DNA of 64,000 bases from Eublepharis macularius. Taxonomy: Eukaryota > Chordata > Lepidosauria > Squamata > Eublepharidae. The position numbers and the translations under genes are program-made. Shown here one piece after another: positions 30,201 to 45,200 of the stretch. Below the pieces are notes generated by a model. It did no database searches, was not told the origin of the DNA, and saw nothing but the letters and a program-made list of their open reading frames with translations. The stretch lies in assembly GCF_028583425.1 (NCBI RefSeq), contig NC_072793.1, forward strand, positions 101,231,689 to 101,295,688, written 5' to 3'. Position 1 is the stretch's first letter, and each line of letters opens with the position of its first letter.

Positions 30201-33200
30201 CTGTGGTTTAAAGCTTATACTGAGAGCGCTACTTTAAGAGTATGCCAGACCTTGATCGTTCACCATGGAAATTTTGACTCCCCCCCCCCTCACCCGAACA
30301 GCAGACCACGTTGCTATGTTGGCAAATGCCAACTACTTTTGAAAATACTCTGAATTTCCAAAGGCATTTGCTAGCAATGTGGGATGCTGCTACTTAAGAA
30401 ATGGATATCTAAACTCCACTAGACTTCCAGAGCCAGTTTCATGATACTCTGTGTTGTTGCCTAAACACACACATACCACATGGTTTGTTTTACTATTGCA
30501 GCAAATTAGACTTTTAAAATTGAAGGATAGTAATATAGTGCTCACTAGGCAAAAGAATCAGAGAAACCTGCTAGAGTCCCAGCAGATACTGGAGAACTAT
30601 GCTTCAGAGTAGAGGCTGAGACCTTGAACTGTGGGAACATATGAAGCTGCCTTGTATTGTCAGATGGTTGATCCACCTAGTTTAGTACTGGCTATACTGA
30701 TTAGCAATGGCTCTTTAGAGCCCCAAACAGACCTTTCTCAACACCTGCCACCTGAGAGCCTTAACTGGAGTTGCCAGGAATTGTATCTAGGACATTTTGC
30801 AAATAAAGAATATAGTCTACCAATGGTTACAAGAGATCAGTAACTGGTTCTCTAACAAGATACATGTGCAAACAGCTTGCAACTTTTATTTCAACTGGGA
30901 TTTGAACGTGGACCTTCCATAACTGTATCTGACCTTGCTGTACTGAACAAGTAACATGCTTCCTAATGAGCAGGAATATCCTCCAAAAGCGCCAGTTTAG
31001 AATAGTGGGTAAGCCAAAGCTTCTGGCTTTGACATGTTTCACTATCCCTTGAGGATTCTTATGATGTTCCCCTACCCACATACCACTCTCTGCTGCTTTT
31101 AACCTTCTTTACCTTGCCTCATGGCATCCTGCTGCTTAACAATGCTGGTGAGTGCCATGTAGATTATGGGGAACTAGAGAACATCAGTTCGGGTCTGATT
31201 TCCACCCCCTCCCCCAGCCAAGAGCATACATACAAGTGCCTGTGCAGACCAGTCTGTCAGTGTTGCCTTTTAACTTTCTGGCATTGGAAATCTGTCTGTG
31301 ATCAAACTGGTGGTTGCCTCTGTGGGGCCTTTTGGTGTAATTTGAAAGGGAAAATGTGTGCCATATGCTGTCAGGTCAGACCACCATCTTGGACATCAAA
31401 CTCTCAAAAGTGAAAAGGAGTGAAGATTATTGCTTGGTTAGAAAATGCTGTTTGGACTTGGTGCTGAATAAAGTCCACATTCCAGCTCTTACTCCAGAAA
31501 AGTAATACCCTATCTTATCTCTAAGTCACAAAGTCCAAAGCCTGGTTTTCCTGTCAGCATGTGAAAATCTGTATTCATTGAACACTCAAATGAGTTAAGC
31601 TGGGACACAATTTTTTTGTTTATACTATATACTGGCTCCTGTCCACTTGGTCAGGCAAACTCTGAGTTGCAGTCACGTGGACTCTCATTTGCAATGGACT
31701 CAGCATTTAAGTTGGCACGTTCGCTCCTTCCTAATCACCTTTTGCAACATGTGCTCCAGTTCTCAGTTGTAGCAGCGGTGGCAGCAGCTATGTAGCAGCA
31801 TAGGTCTCAGTTTGAAGTAGGATAGTTGAAACCACTGGAAATGGTTTCCACTGAAGATTGCCATTCTAGTTAGTTTTGAATAACAGGAGATTATCTTTTT
31901 GTGACAGAGGCAAAGTTCACACAAGAGAATGCATTTTGATTGAAAAGTTATATGTGGGCATGTTCACATTTTCATCCAGTGTATGCTGGCTATGGGAAAG
32001 TTCTTGATACGGCTTCATGTGGTGACTCTCAGCCAGGAAATATATGATTTTGTCTACCTGCAGCCCCACGCAGGGTTCAGCATTTGCATGAATTGGAATG
32101 TACCTGAAACATGACTCTTCCCAGTGCACCCTGAAAACTGAATCCTAACCTGCACATGAGAGGGGGTGCAGACAATGGGATTATCATGGGCTGGGAGCAG
32201 TCAGTACCACTGAGCACTCAGGTGATTGTGGGAGTGAGTGCTAAGAGTTGAGATGACAGTGGGATATTGCCAAATTGTTTTGAATCCCACTGTAACTGGC
32301 ATTATAGATTGTGTGACTTGATTTTTATAACATACCTACACTTCATTGTACTTACTGGTGCTTAAGTTTTATTTTTAGTTTGAGCAAACCATTTGTAGTT
32401 TTGTAATACGGTAGAAGATATTTTTTTACTTGAGGTGCTAAAAACGTCTTCAGCATGGAATATGTAACTTGTGGAGGTTAATATGAGATAGGAAGTTTAT
32501 GATTCATATTTAATATATGTCTTAGTTTATCTTTTTCATTCAGCATCTGGAAGCAGGAAACCACAGGAAGCCACTTTAAAGTAACACTTGTGGGGAAAGT
32601 CTCTGTGGAGAAAGGCTTGGTTTCTGGAGACTGTTTAGTGAGACAGTGAGTTTCTTACTGGACTGTCCGTGCTGCATAATTCTGGCATGTCTAAGCTGGG
32701 CAAGGGTGGACTGTATGAATTGTTCCCTGAGTTTATGAAGACACAGGCTATACAAGAGCTGTACTAGGAAACTCCAGCAAGGAAAAAAAGGTTTTATTCT
32801 CGTTTGTATTTTTCCCCTGTTTTGCTAAAGAGGCCCTGCTGGGAGAAGAATCCTGCAGAGGGGACTTACTAGAGTGTTTTCCACTTGCTTGGCCAAGAAT
32901 ATTACTGAGAGAGACCCTGGTGTAAAAGAAAAAACATTGTATTTTCTCTTCTCTCTTCTTTTACTAGGCCTGTGAAGGGTTCTGAAACAGGCTTACCAAA
33001 AATAATCTTACAATAGAGTCTTGTTTAGGGTCCTCATGGAAATTGCTTTCATGATGCACTCATCCTCCCTTCCCAAGAACAACGTGGTGATGCTGCTCCA
33101 TGCATTTTCTAAACCCTTAGAATATCCTCACAGTGCCCCATGTGGGTGTGTTACATTTGCTGAGTAAGAAAAGGGAGAATTTTGCAGTATTTCAGGAAGG

Positions 33201-36200
33201 ACAAAACTCAGGAACCATATGTTGAACTTGATGCTTGCAGACATTTCCATGCTTTGTTTGTATCAATCTGTTCTACAAGCAACAGTCTGGAGGTTGAAGG
33301 AAGGGGGAAAAGTCTCTTCCTTTACTTTTTCTCATCAGTGCCCCCATCCACAATGTCCATGGCGGGGGAGGGGGGGGCTGACCATTCCCTTCCCCCAAAG
33401 TCTCTGCAGTTCATGGAGAATTTTATTTATTTGTTTGTTTATGTTATAGTCCACTGTTCTCACTGAGACTCAAAGCAGATCACACAGTGTAAGACAATAT
33501 GATCAGCAGCTCAGACATTCAATAAAGAATGCAATAGGGTTTGCAAATGAAAATTTCAAAGATTTGAAAACAAACCAAAATCTGATATAGAGCTAAAGTA
33601 ATGCTAAAAACAGCATAAGCAATTCAACCCGATGTATTAAACAAGGTAGAAACTACCTGGTAGGAACATACATATTGCAACAGACAGTACACAGTAGTAA
33701 ATGTTACAGTCCCTATCCATTTATGAAAGCATCTCTTTGAACCATTTCGTATGCAATGTATGTAAGGGCAAAATTGAAGGGTAACTGCTATTAATGATCT
33801 GGTGAGTGTATCTTTGGAGCCCTATTTGTAATTAAATGCTGAACGGATAGCTGAAATTCTGTGAACTATGACTTGCTCTATGGGAGGATGTAGGTTATAA
33901 TGTATTGGGCAGGGGGTTGGACAAGAAGGTCTGTATGGCCCCTTCCAACTCTGTGATTCTGTATCACAGTGGTGCAGCATCTTGGACAACAAAGAACAAG
34001 TATCTTTCAGTGGTTAAAGTCCTTGATTGACTCTGGAGGCCTTGCATGGCTCAACATTTGCTCAATAACTTAATTTAAAAAACATTTATATGCTGCCTTT
34101 CCTACAAAATAGGGTCCTCAAGACAGAGAATACCGAGCATTTAAAACACTAAAACAATATTTAAAACATATATGCAAAATTTAACAATACAATAAAAACA
34201 TATAGACATACAAATGCAATCAAGGAGAAGGCCCAGTTACTGGAGGTATGCCAAATGAAACAGAAGTCTTCTTCACCCACTGGCAGAAGGCAATGATGGA
34301 GACTAACAAATCTCCCTGGGAGGGAGTTCCAGGTTTTGGTGCCATAACCAAGAAGACCCTTTCTCAGTTTTCCACCTGTCTGGTCTCAAATGGTGGGGGC
34401 ACGAAAGCAAGGCCTTTGAAGATTACTGGAGTGGACGGGCAGGTTCATATGGGAGAAGACAGTATTTAAGGTATGCTGGTTCCAAACTGTTTAAGGCTTT
34501 AAAGGTCAATATCAGCACCTTGAATGGAGTCAGAAGTTGTTTTGGAGCCAGTGTCAGTAGACCAAGCCTGGTGTGATATGGTCACTACAGCCCACTCCAG
34601 TCAACACTCTGGCTGCAGTATTCTGTACCAACTGTAGCTTCTAGATAGTGTTCAGGGGCAACCTCTTGTAAAACATATTGCAGTAATTTAATCTAAATGT
34701 TACCAGGGCATGCACCACAATGGTAAGATCTTTCATGCTCAGGAAGGACTGCAGCTGGCTTACTGACCAAAACTTGTAAAGACATCCCTTGCCACGGCTG
34801 CCACCTGTTTATCCAACAGGAGGCCTGGGTCCAGCAGCACCCACAATCTATGAACCTGCTTCTTTGGGGGGAGTGCAGTGTCATCCAGAACAGGAGATAT
34901 TCCCATTCCTGGGTAGAACCTTCCCCCTACCACTAGCCCCTCTGTCTTGTCAGGATTAAATTTCAGCTCGTTAGCCCTCATCCATCCCAAAACTGCCTCT
35001 GGAACCTGTTCAGGATTTCCACAGCATCCCTAGGATCTGCTGAAAGCATAAGATGGTGCTGAGTGACATTCGCATATTGGTGGCACTGGCAATTCAGCAC
35101 AAATAATTAGGATGACCTCTCTCAGCAGCTTTGCATAGAAGTTGAAAAGAATGGGGGGACGCGAATACAACCTTAGGTAAGTTGCTGTTCTGCTTGAGAA
35201 AGACAAACATGATAATATCTGTAAAGTGTTTTCCCAATAAAAACTCTCAAAGGAAAATGCATAAACGCATAAGCACAGTATGCTTGATTTAAAACAAAGG
35301 TGAGCAAGAAAGAGGTGGGAGCAAGACACAGTCACCAGGAGACCTTTTGGGAACTAGTCTACCAGTACTTCATGTCCAGTTGCCATTCAGCTTGGAGCCA
35401 ATGGTTTACTGCTTAATGCTGCACAAAACAGAAGGACTAGGTTTTGAAAAGGTTTATATTGATTTGAAAGGTTTTTGAAGTTAAGAAAAAATGCGTAATA
35501 CTTATAGTGGTTTCCTCCCTCCTTCCAGACTCAGCAGTGAAGTTCCTGGAGAGAATAGCATCTGAACTTGGCCTGCAGTGTCAGAAAGTGGAGGTAAGCC
35601 GTGTGAAACCCCCATACGTTGTGTCTGTAGGGTTGTCAGAAGGCCTGGATAAAAATGTCCAGTCCCTGTAATAGAGGCTTAATGTGTGGAAATGGGCAGC
35701 TGAAGCTTTTCATGGCATGGAGGTAAATAACATCACCTGGTAAAAAATATCCCACTAAGCCTCTTTTAAAGGAGTAAGACATTTTTCTCCAGGCAATCTT
35801 GTATCTCTGTGTTCCAGCAGGGTGCCTGAACATGCTTGGTTTGCCATCATGTCTCCTTATTCTTGTTACTTGGGGGAAAAGTTGTCATTTAATTTCCTTT
35901 TTGAATTGGAGGCTTTGTGCTAAAGAAAATTACTGGGTCCCAAGGAGAGGGTTACACAGGCAACAGAACTTTATTTCCACCATTGTACTCTCAAACTGAA
36001 CAGCATAGCAACCTCCTTTTATTTTCATTCTGTTGCTTGCTCCGTAGCCCTGAATGAGGGATGTTCTACATGGATTATGTCAGTTTCATTCTGTCATCTG
36101 AATAAGGACCAGGAATAAGATGGCATAGGCTGCACATAGGCAAACAGTCCTCCATGCTCTTCTCAATCAATGGTGAGCTCTAGACCAGTATTCTGGATTT

Positions 36201-39200
36201 CCAAAATTGGAATAATAATCCTACATAATTTCCTGATGGCTATAAAAGTGTGTTAATTTCTTCAGGAGAAACTATTCCACTGCTTTTGGACAGACACACA
36301 TGTCAACCAGTCACCAAATGAATTGGCAGTGGCCCCTCGTATTCATTGTTTGCTCGTCATGTAAACTGCTGTCTTTAATTGGTAATGAAAACATCTTTTT
36401 GTCTTACACAAATTAGTACCACCTGTGAAATACCAGCAGTGATAATAAGGCTGTTTGTGCATGAAGTGCATTTTGCTGGGGGCGCATATTTGTGTCCACT
36501 GTCTTGTCAGCACATTTTGGGTATGTTTAAAAATTTCCCATGCTCCACAATCAATATTATCTTTGCTCAAAGCTATTGTGGAGTACGGTTTTGTGTGTAG
36601 TTCTGAAATGAATTAACATAGAAATATTGTGAGGATACAGTTTAATATTTGGACTCTAACAGCTATAACTACTGGAAATCTTAATCAGGAAGTGCTGGTG
36701 TTTTGCATAATGTTTCTCATCGGTTTTCCCATCAATCTTCAAAAATTCATTTTTTTAATTTTGCTAATTCTAGATTGACTTCAGAATTAGGTTCAGCATT
36801 CACTGACTTGGGCAATAGTACAAAAGGCAAATAGTCACTTTTTTCTTACTTGGTTACCGGTGGCCACCATGTCATTGAGCCTATACTGAACCCCACTGTT
36901 GTTATATCATCAAATGGCAGGGCTATTTAGGATGACTTTGGTTTTGTTTTTCTCTAAGAATTCTCTGATAAATTCTGTGATTGCCTACTCATATTGTTAT
37001 CTTTGGATTCAGTGGTGCCTCTAAAAACGGTTATTTTCCATTAACCTTTCACTTCAAGATACGGCTATTCTGTATGAAGGCTGGAACATACTCAAAGCAA
37101 CTCTGCATCATATTGTCTCAGCTGCATAGAATAAGGGCCCCAGGGCCTACTAGGTGCAAGCATGCAGAAAAATGATTAAAAGTAATCTGAATGTATATAA
37201 TGTCAGAATCCATTTTATCTCTAACAGAAAAACAAGTAAACTTATTAACATGCTGGAGGACAGAGTGGGAAATTAGATGTTAATGGTTTCCCCTCTTGTT
37301 ATGCTGCATGTTATGTGAGATCAACAGGTCATCCTTATTAATGCTTTGCCTTTGGTGCCTTCTTTTCCTCAAAGCTCTATGCAATCTAGAACATCCTCCA
37401 CATGTAGGTACAGCTGCATAACAGGAACCACCTTTCCATGGTGCAGTCCCAAGAGGCTGTATGTGAATGATGCCTCTGCATCACTGAGGCTGGTTACATG
37501 TCATAAGTCTTTCCCACCCTATCAGCATTTGACCAGAAAGATGGGTACCAACGATATAGGAGAAACTAGTGGGGTTTTTTGTTTTTGTTTTTTTAAAATA
37601 GATTTTATTGGATGAGGTGATATAAAATAGTTGGTTAATACATACAACTTATCCAAATTAAACCTTTCTAAATATATAACCCCACCCCCTCCCCTCCCTC
37701 TTTTCTCTATTGACTTCCAACAACACTTGAACCCCCCGTTTATTCATAGAGATTATTATTTCACTATAATACAATTATATTATGTTACCCATGGTAGAGA
37801 TCTTATATATATTCCCTTCGTTAAAATCTTACTTAATAAAATTTAAAATCCCTCCAAAGACCACAATTGTCTTAAACATCGCATTTCTTTTCCAAATATT
37901 TCTTAAACTTCTTCCAGTCTTCCAAAAAAATTTCTGGATCTTGCTCTTTCAGATTTCTAGTTAATATGTCCATTTCGGCCATGTACAACAGCTTCCTTGT
38001 CCATTCTTCAATATTCGGTACTTCTTCTTTTTTCCAATATTGAGCATATAAAATTCTTGCTGCTACTATCATATAATACAACAATATCTTATCATTTCTA
38101 TTAACATCTTCTAAATGTAAAGATAGTAATAACATTTCTGTATTTTAGCAACATTATATTGTACTATCTTTTTCATTTCTGAAGGAGTCATTCATTAGTA
38201 AAGCGAAGTCTCTTCAAGAACCAGAACTTACTTCCAGTCTAACATTTGTTGTGATGACCGAGGCAATTTTAAAGATTGTTCTAATCATTCTTCCTGGATC
38301 TATTTGTTATTCATAGAGATTCTGTAGCTATTATGGACCCCTTGGAAATCCTTCTGGTTGGAAAGTGCTGCTTTTATGTCCTCAGAAACCAAATTCCAGG
38401 AGCAGCAAGTTGGGAGAAGCTTCCTGACTTGTTTCTTGGAAGGATTCTAGTTTTGTTTGGGTTCTGAGGTTCATATTAATTCTACTTATGATGCTACATC
38501 CCATCCATAGCTTCTTTTCATGTAAAGAATTGACTTCTTTCAGCATTGAAATAAATGAACATAAATTCCTAGTTAAAAGAAGATTTTCCCCTCCTAGTTA
38601 CCTGCCTAGATGTGCCTAAACTATAAATTATGGCATATTGAACACATATGAAGCTGCTTTATACTGAATCAGGCCATTGGTCCATCAAAGTAGGTATTGT
38701 CTACTCAGACTGGCAGTGGCTCTCCAGGATTTCAGAGGCCTGATCCCTGACTTCAGGTGCCCAGGGATTGAACCTGGGACCTGCTGCATGCAAAGCAGAG
38801 GCTCTTCCACTGAGCCACAGTTCCTCCCAAACTCTCTTCTAAATGTGTTCCTGCCTGTTCACTTCCAGGTAATATTACTTCCCACAGGGAGCAAGCAAGC
38901 ATCTGTTGCCTCCCAGCTTCTTATTTAAATTCACAGAATCATCCTTTTGTCCTAAAAAGGGGAAGGCCATAAAAGCCATTCAAGCCACCACGTCATGCAA
39001 AATCCAAGCTATAAAAGGCAGAACTCCACTCTCACCCCAGTAATCCACCATTCCTCTTGCTGCCATTACTGCCAGTATGCAAAAACCCTTGCTTTTAGAG
39101 GTTGGTTTCATAATACAGTATCTACGAAGCTTTCGTCCGTACAAATTCAAAGAAAGGAAGACACTCTCCCGCTAATCTGATTTTCTGTTGTAGGTCTGCC

Positions 39201-42200
39201 CTGGTCGTGTGATCACCATTCTGACCTGGAAAGGAACTAACCCACAGCTCCGCTCCATCTTGTTGAATTCTCACACAGATGTTGTGCCTGTGTTTGAGGT
39301 TAGTGGAAGAGGGGCATGTTGAAGATTGAAGGTTTTTTAGTTTTCCACTGCTTGTAAATTTGGCTTTCGGGAAAAGATGTTGTTGGTCTGAATGTGTTCT
39401 TATATAGAACTCTCTGTGACAGGTAGGAAATAATTGTTCAGGAAGAGAGATTGTGTCCCACAAGAAAATACTCTTCTCTAACCTGATCCTTCAGTAGATG
39501 TAGGTTACAGTGCTTATGCAGGTGTGAGGCATTTTGACACATCTCTGCTACCTTAGTGACACCAGTGACACCCTGGATGGTTAGTTCAATAAAGTCCGTT
39601 CTGAATGAAATCAGATTGTGTGAGGCTCCTCCCTGACCAGCGCCCCCACCTAACAGCCTGCCATCCTGCCAACTTCCCAGGCAGGTGTCCTCCTGCCTCA
39701 GCTGGGCAGGGAAGGGGGTTGCACCACCTTGTTCCTTCCTCTGCCCTGGGAGTGACAGCACCCTCCGGCTGCTTCTCCCTGCAGTTCCTCCCTGGCCCTT
39801 ACAGGAACCTGCCTTTAAAGGATCCCCCTTGCCTCACCTCTCTGGATCTTCTCCCAACCCTCATCCATGCTCCCTGAGTGGCCCTTCTTGCAGCCTATCT
39901 GATGGGAGAGCTAGATAGACTCTACAGTCTCCTGACCCACCCACTCCATCCCAGCCCAGCCCCGGGCATTCTTTCTGTTCTCTGCCTGACTCACCCCTAC
40001 TGCTTCTGGAGCCTCTCCAGTGGCTCCCTTGACAGCTTGGGGCTTGTGTCTGCCCAGCTCCTGTGGGCCTGGCTGAGGTTTAGCTGCCTGGGCAATCACA
40101 GGAGAAGGGCGATTCAGATGGGTAGCTCTAGGCTATTGCCCAGGATTGTGCCTGGACATCAGCTGCTGCTGTCCTGATAGTGAAGGTGACCTGGAGCTCT
40201 GTAGAGGCACCTGCAGCTGAGGTTCTGACAGAGATGGTGCTGCAGGGCCTGAGGACGGTGCCTACTGCTGCAGGGCTGGTGGGGGGTGGACGGGAGGATG
40301 GCGTCTCTGGACACAGGTGAATGGTGGGATGCATGATATCTTTGACATAATTAATTTTATCAGTTCACTCAAAGACACAATATGTTCTGATTCCTATGCT
40401 TGTGTAAAACAAGTGCCACCTACAGGGGGGGAAAAAGACTTGAAAGAGCTTTGAATGGTTTCTTAGCCTGTGGTACTTCATATAACAGCTTCTCTAAAAC
40501 AGTTATACTGGTCTCCCACCAAGAATTCATTGCCACAAAACAATTATCTTAATAAAATTATTTTAAAAATCTTGACTGTAAAAGCCAACTACTGAGAACC
40601 ATCTGGATGAAATTAAACAGGTATTTCTTCATTGTCCTCTAAGACTGTGCCAGGGTGACTCTTCTGCAAATAGTTGCAGGAGGGTATCAGTGTTTTCTGT
40701 AGTAGAAGAGCAAGATCTGGGTCTAGAAGCATCTTAAAGAGTAACTAGATTTTCAGGATATGAGCTTTCGAGAGTAATATACCCCCATTGTCAGATACGA
40801 GGGACTCCTTCTATCTGACGAAAGGAGCTTTGACTCTCGAAAGCTCATATCCTGGAAATCTAGTTGCTCTTTAAGGTGTTACTGGACCTGAATCTTACTC
40901 TTCTGCAGAGGTTTTTTTACTTTAAGTTGCAGTAAACAGATAATAAATCTGCTTTACTACGTAGCCAACTTTTGTTCTGGGCCCAAACTGTCACCTGCAG
41001 ATCTTCTTCCATTGCATGGCAGTGAAAACCCCATTTTGAGGTCTCTTACAGAAGTAATTTGGCTCCAAGTGAAGGCTCTGAGTTAACATCTGACACTCTT
41101 TCCAGAAGAGATTTGACTTGGTTGTTTTTCCAGCAGCTTTGTACTCAAAGACCTGATACTTCTGGAATTAGGAGGAGTGGGAAGAATTCTGTTAATTTCC
41201 ACCACCACTCCCTGCCCTTGAGCCACAAAGGGCTCATTGTTTCAATGAATCTTTGAGATAATCTGTTCTTCTCTATTATGCTTTGCTGTTGCTGAGAGGC
41301 TGTTGTTGAGTTTGGCTTAGTTCATGTTTAGGTTGAATCATGGCCATTGCCTTTAATCAGCCCCTTAGAGCCTGATTCTCCAAGGCAGAAAGGGGTAAGT
41401 TCCCTAGCCACTACCATACTTTTCTTATTCAAGGAGGATAGGTCCGTCAAAGTCTATGAGTCACAGAGACTCAATGGAACTTGTATGAAGGCAGTAATCC
41501 TCTGAATACCAATGCAGGAGGCAACAATAGAGGAAGGCCCTGCTTGTTGGTCTTCCTGTGGCATCCAGCTGGCCACTGTGTGCAACAGGAGGCTGCAGAA
41601 GATGGACCATGAGTCTAATTCAGAATGGCTGCTCTTACGTTCTTTTGCAGCTGTCCTTGTCATCTGTCTCCACTTCACTTTGTTAAAGAGCAGGCTGAGA
41701 GAGCTTGCCTCTCCATTCAATCCAGAAGTGGCTCTTTTTCTTTTTGTTTGTTTGTTTGTTTGTTTGTTTGTTTGTTTGTTTGTTTGTTTGTTTGTTTGTT
41801 TGTTTGTTTGTTTGTTTGATGTCATTTATAGTCCATCTTTCTCACTGAGACTCAAGGTGGATTACGCAGTATGAGATTAGTACAATCAGTATCAAGTACA
41901 TTTCAATACAGTATCAAGGACATTTCCATAAACAATGCCATAGGGTAAATAGATACAAGTTTAAAAAGACATAGCATTAGCAAGAATCCAACACAAAGTA
42001 GAAGAAAATACTGGAACAGAACATAATCACTTCTAGGATTGACATTAGACAACATAAAGCACAGGTAGTACATAGAAGTACATATTTAAAGCAACAGATA
42101 ATATGTAAGGCAACATAGTGGTGAAGTCTATGGCCCCTAACTCAGTAGTGAAGCATCTGAGATCCCCTCCCCACAATACTGCCCTCCCATTTGAGTAAAA

Positions 42201-45200
42201 AGCCTTTTTGAATAGTTCAGTTTTGCATCGTTTGTGGAAAGCCAGGAGAGTGGGGGCTCTCCTGACCTCCTCAGGCAGATTGTTCCACAGGGTAGGGGCC
42301 ACTGCAGAGGCCCCTTAAGGCTCTCTGTTATGAGGAGATGCCCCCTTCCTCTCCTAATTCTGTTGTATTCCCCAGGATGCCATTCTTGCACAGCCTTGCG
42401 TTCTCCAGCATCCCCATCCCCCAATCAGGGTGCTCTGTGCTGCTTTCCATTCCTGCAGGAATCCTGGCGCTATGATCCCTTTGCAGCTTTTAAGGACTCT
42501 GACGGAAACATCTATGCACGTGGAGCTCAGGATATGAAATGTGTCTCCATTCAGTAAGTCCAGCCACCTGCCCTGTCCCATCTGTGCCATACAGTAAAAT
42601 TTTCATGAGTTAAAGAAAAGAGCTACTGTGCCAGTTTGCATTGGAGAGTGTTGGGGGCAGGGGGAAGCACAGCTAAGCGGATCGTTCTACCTTATCACAT
42701 TAAATACTTGTTTTAGTTATGTCTGTGTGAATCTGTAGAATGGGTGGAAGCCAGTGATCAAGTTAAATCCTTATTATTTGTCCATAGGCATGTTCTTTTG
42801 ACTTGCATTAAGCAGTTATAATTGGTCTAGCACCCTCGAGGTAATCTGGAAGAAGTGGGCTGCCCAGACACACCCCACTGGCTGAATGGTGTGTTGTTGT
42901 TACTTTCCTGGGAGTGGAAAAGAAATGTTTGTAACCTTGGGGCTGTTTTACGGATGAATTATATAGGAGCAGGTTACTTACACTTTGACCTGAAAGATGT
43001 GATTTAGGAAAGAGGGAATTACGAGAGATGCTTGTGCTGCCTGTGGCGATTCTTATACTCTCCTCACCCCCTTACCCCTGTCTGATTTCTTCAAATCAAC
43101 CGCTTCAGTTCATCATTCCTTTCTCTGGACACAGTTCCAACTGAAGTATCTCTCAGTCCCCAAGAGTTCTGGCAGCCGCTAAGTAAAACTTCTGTCCTGT
43201 TAGGTACATAGAGGCCATCCGGAGGCTGAAAGCCGAAGGGAGACATTTTCCCCGCACAGTTCATATGAGTTTCGTCCCAGGTAAGTTAAGTAATGGAGCA
43301 TAAAGACGCAGCCAGTTGTTTCCTGACATCTGTCCAAAGAGGTAGAAACTGAAGGTAGCTGAGCTGAAGATGGGGTAATCCACAATGCAATCCTAAGCAA
43401 AGTTACACCCTTCTACACCTGATGGTTTCAGTGGTGGATATAACTCTGCTAGGACTGCCTTGCCCAACTCTTTGTTTGGATTTGGGTATACTTTCACCAG
43501 AGGAAGATCTCCAAGAAACCAAGAAACAGGTAACTAAGTAAATCCATAGAAGGCAGCAAAATATTTATAGCTGGTCAATGTATATCTGCAACAGGTTGGT
43601 TTGGGTGACAGCTATTTTCCACCCTCCCCCCGCCCCAATTTCTATCACCAAAATACAACTAGATAGACAGCTCAGGAGAATAAAATAGTCAAACATGCAC
43701 AAAATTTAGAGAGATGGACTAGTGTCTGAGCAACCCAGGATTGATTCCCCACTCTATGATGGAAGCTTGCTGAGTGATCTTGGGCCAGTCACAAACTCTC
43801 CGCCTAACCTGCCTCACAGGATTTGTTGTGAAGAAAAAAACGGAGGAGAGGAGAGTGATGTGAGCCACTTTGAGTCCCCATTGGGGAGAAAGGTGTGTTA
43901 CAAATGAAGTAAAATAAAAATAAAAAGATGGTGATTTAAAAGCCTAATTCTTTCATTTTCTTTACTTTTTGTTGCAGTCTTTCCATTTCTTTTACCATTG
44001 GGGCCACTTGATGGCTGACTATCCAACAGATGCTGCAGAACAGAGAGGGCTGAATGGGGTCAGAACTTGAGTAGCTCATGGTGATGGCATCCGTTTTCTC
44101 TCTAGGCTCTTTGACTCAAAAAAGTAGTCTATAGATGTTCAACTGGATGTTGCTGGCCTGGTATATTGTTCAGTATTTCCTAGACTTGATCAGCAATATC
44201 CAATACCATGATAAAAGGCTTTCCCAATATTTCTAGCAAGGTGGGGGAGCATTTGCAAAATTATCAGTTTTTATGGGAAAGTTAGGGTGGGCATTAGGGT
44301 CAACTGGCTTTCAGAGAAAAGTTCATGAAAACAGCTGTGCCAGTCCACAGTCTATTGGTTTCAACAAGCAAAAGTTTTTTAGGTTCCTGTTGAGTGCTTT
44401 GAGCTGCACTGGCCTCTGGAATCTATAGATGCGGCTGGTCTGGAGAGGTGATTTTCTTATCTCGCCTCTCTCTTTTTCTGCAGATGAAGAGATTGGGGGC
44501 CATAAGGGGATGGAAATGTTTGTGAAGCGACCGGAATTCATTACTCTTAATGTTGGCTTTGCCTTGGATGAAGGTGAGAGCTGATTGGTTTGGTACTGGG
44601 GAAATGATTCTTAGCTTTGTTTGATTTATTTAGAAGATCTGTTGCCTGACTTTCTATTATTATTTGTTCCATTTATACCCTTTCTTTCATCATTCAGTTC
44701 AAGCCAGCACAATTATATTTCCAGGTGGTTTCCCTACCCAGCAGTACCCAGACTCAACGTCCCTCAGCTCCAGCAAGTTAAATCATCCACAGACCATACC
44801 TTGGGGCCAAGATTGGCACCTAAGGCAGCTTACAAAGCCATACAAAATAAGAGAATTACAAGTGGGAAAGAAGAAAAATGAGCCATCTTTGTAGTGCTTC
44901 TAGTTAGCAGAATTCCTCACCCAAGCTGTTGTCTCCTGAGGCCTACACTGGGAGCCTCATCAACTGATGATGTTGCTAGGCTCTTCATCTGCTTTCCATA
45001 CTGCTGAAATGGTCCTTGGTGGTTATCTACTACTTCGGTACTAGCTTCAGCCTAAAAGAGAGGAGTCCTGTCTGGACACGTTTGCTGCCATAGAAAAAGC
45101 AGCCTCCTGCCCCATTTTTGATGCACAAAGATGGGGATGCTTTCACCTGCTTACGATTAATGACTGCTTGGCCACTTAACTGATTCCGGGAAGTCACTGT

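Noticed and set aside
41512-41874. Frame with a repeated FVCL motif
   Set aside because: Translation of the GTTT microsatellite tail of a LINE.
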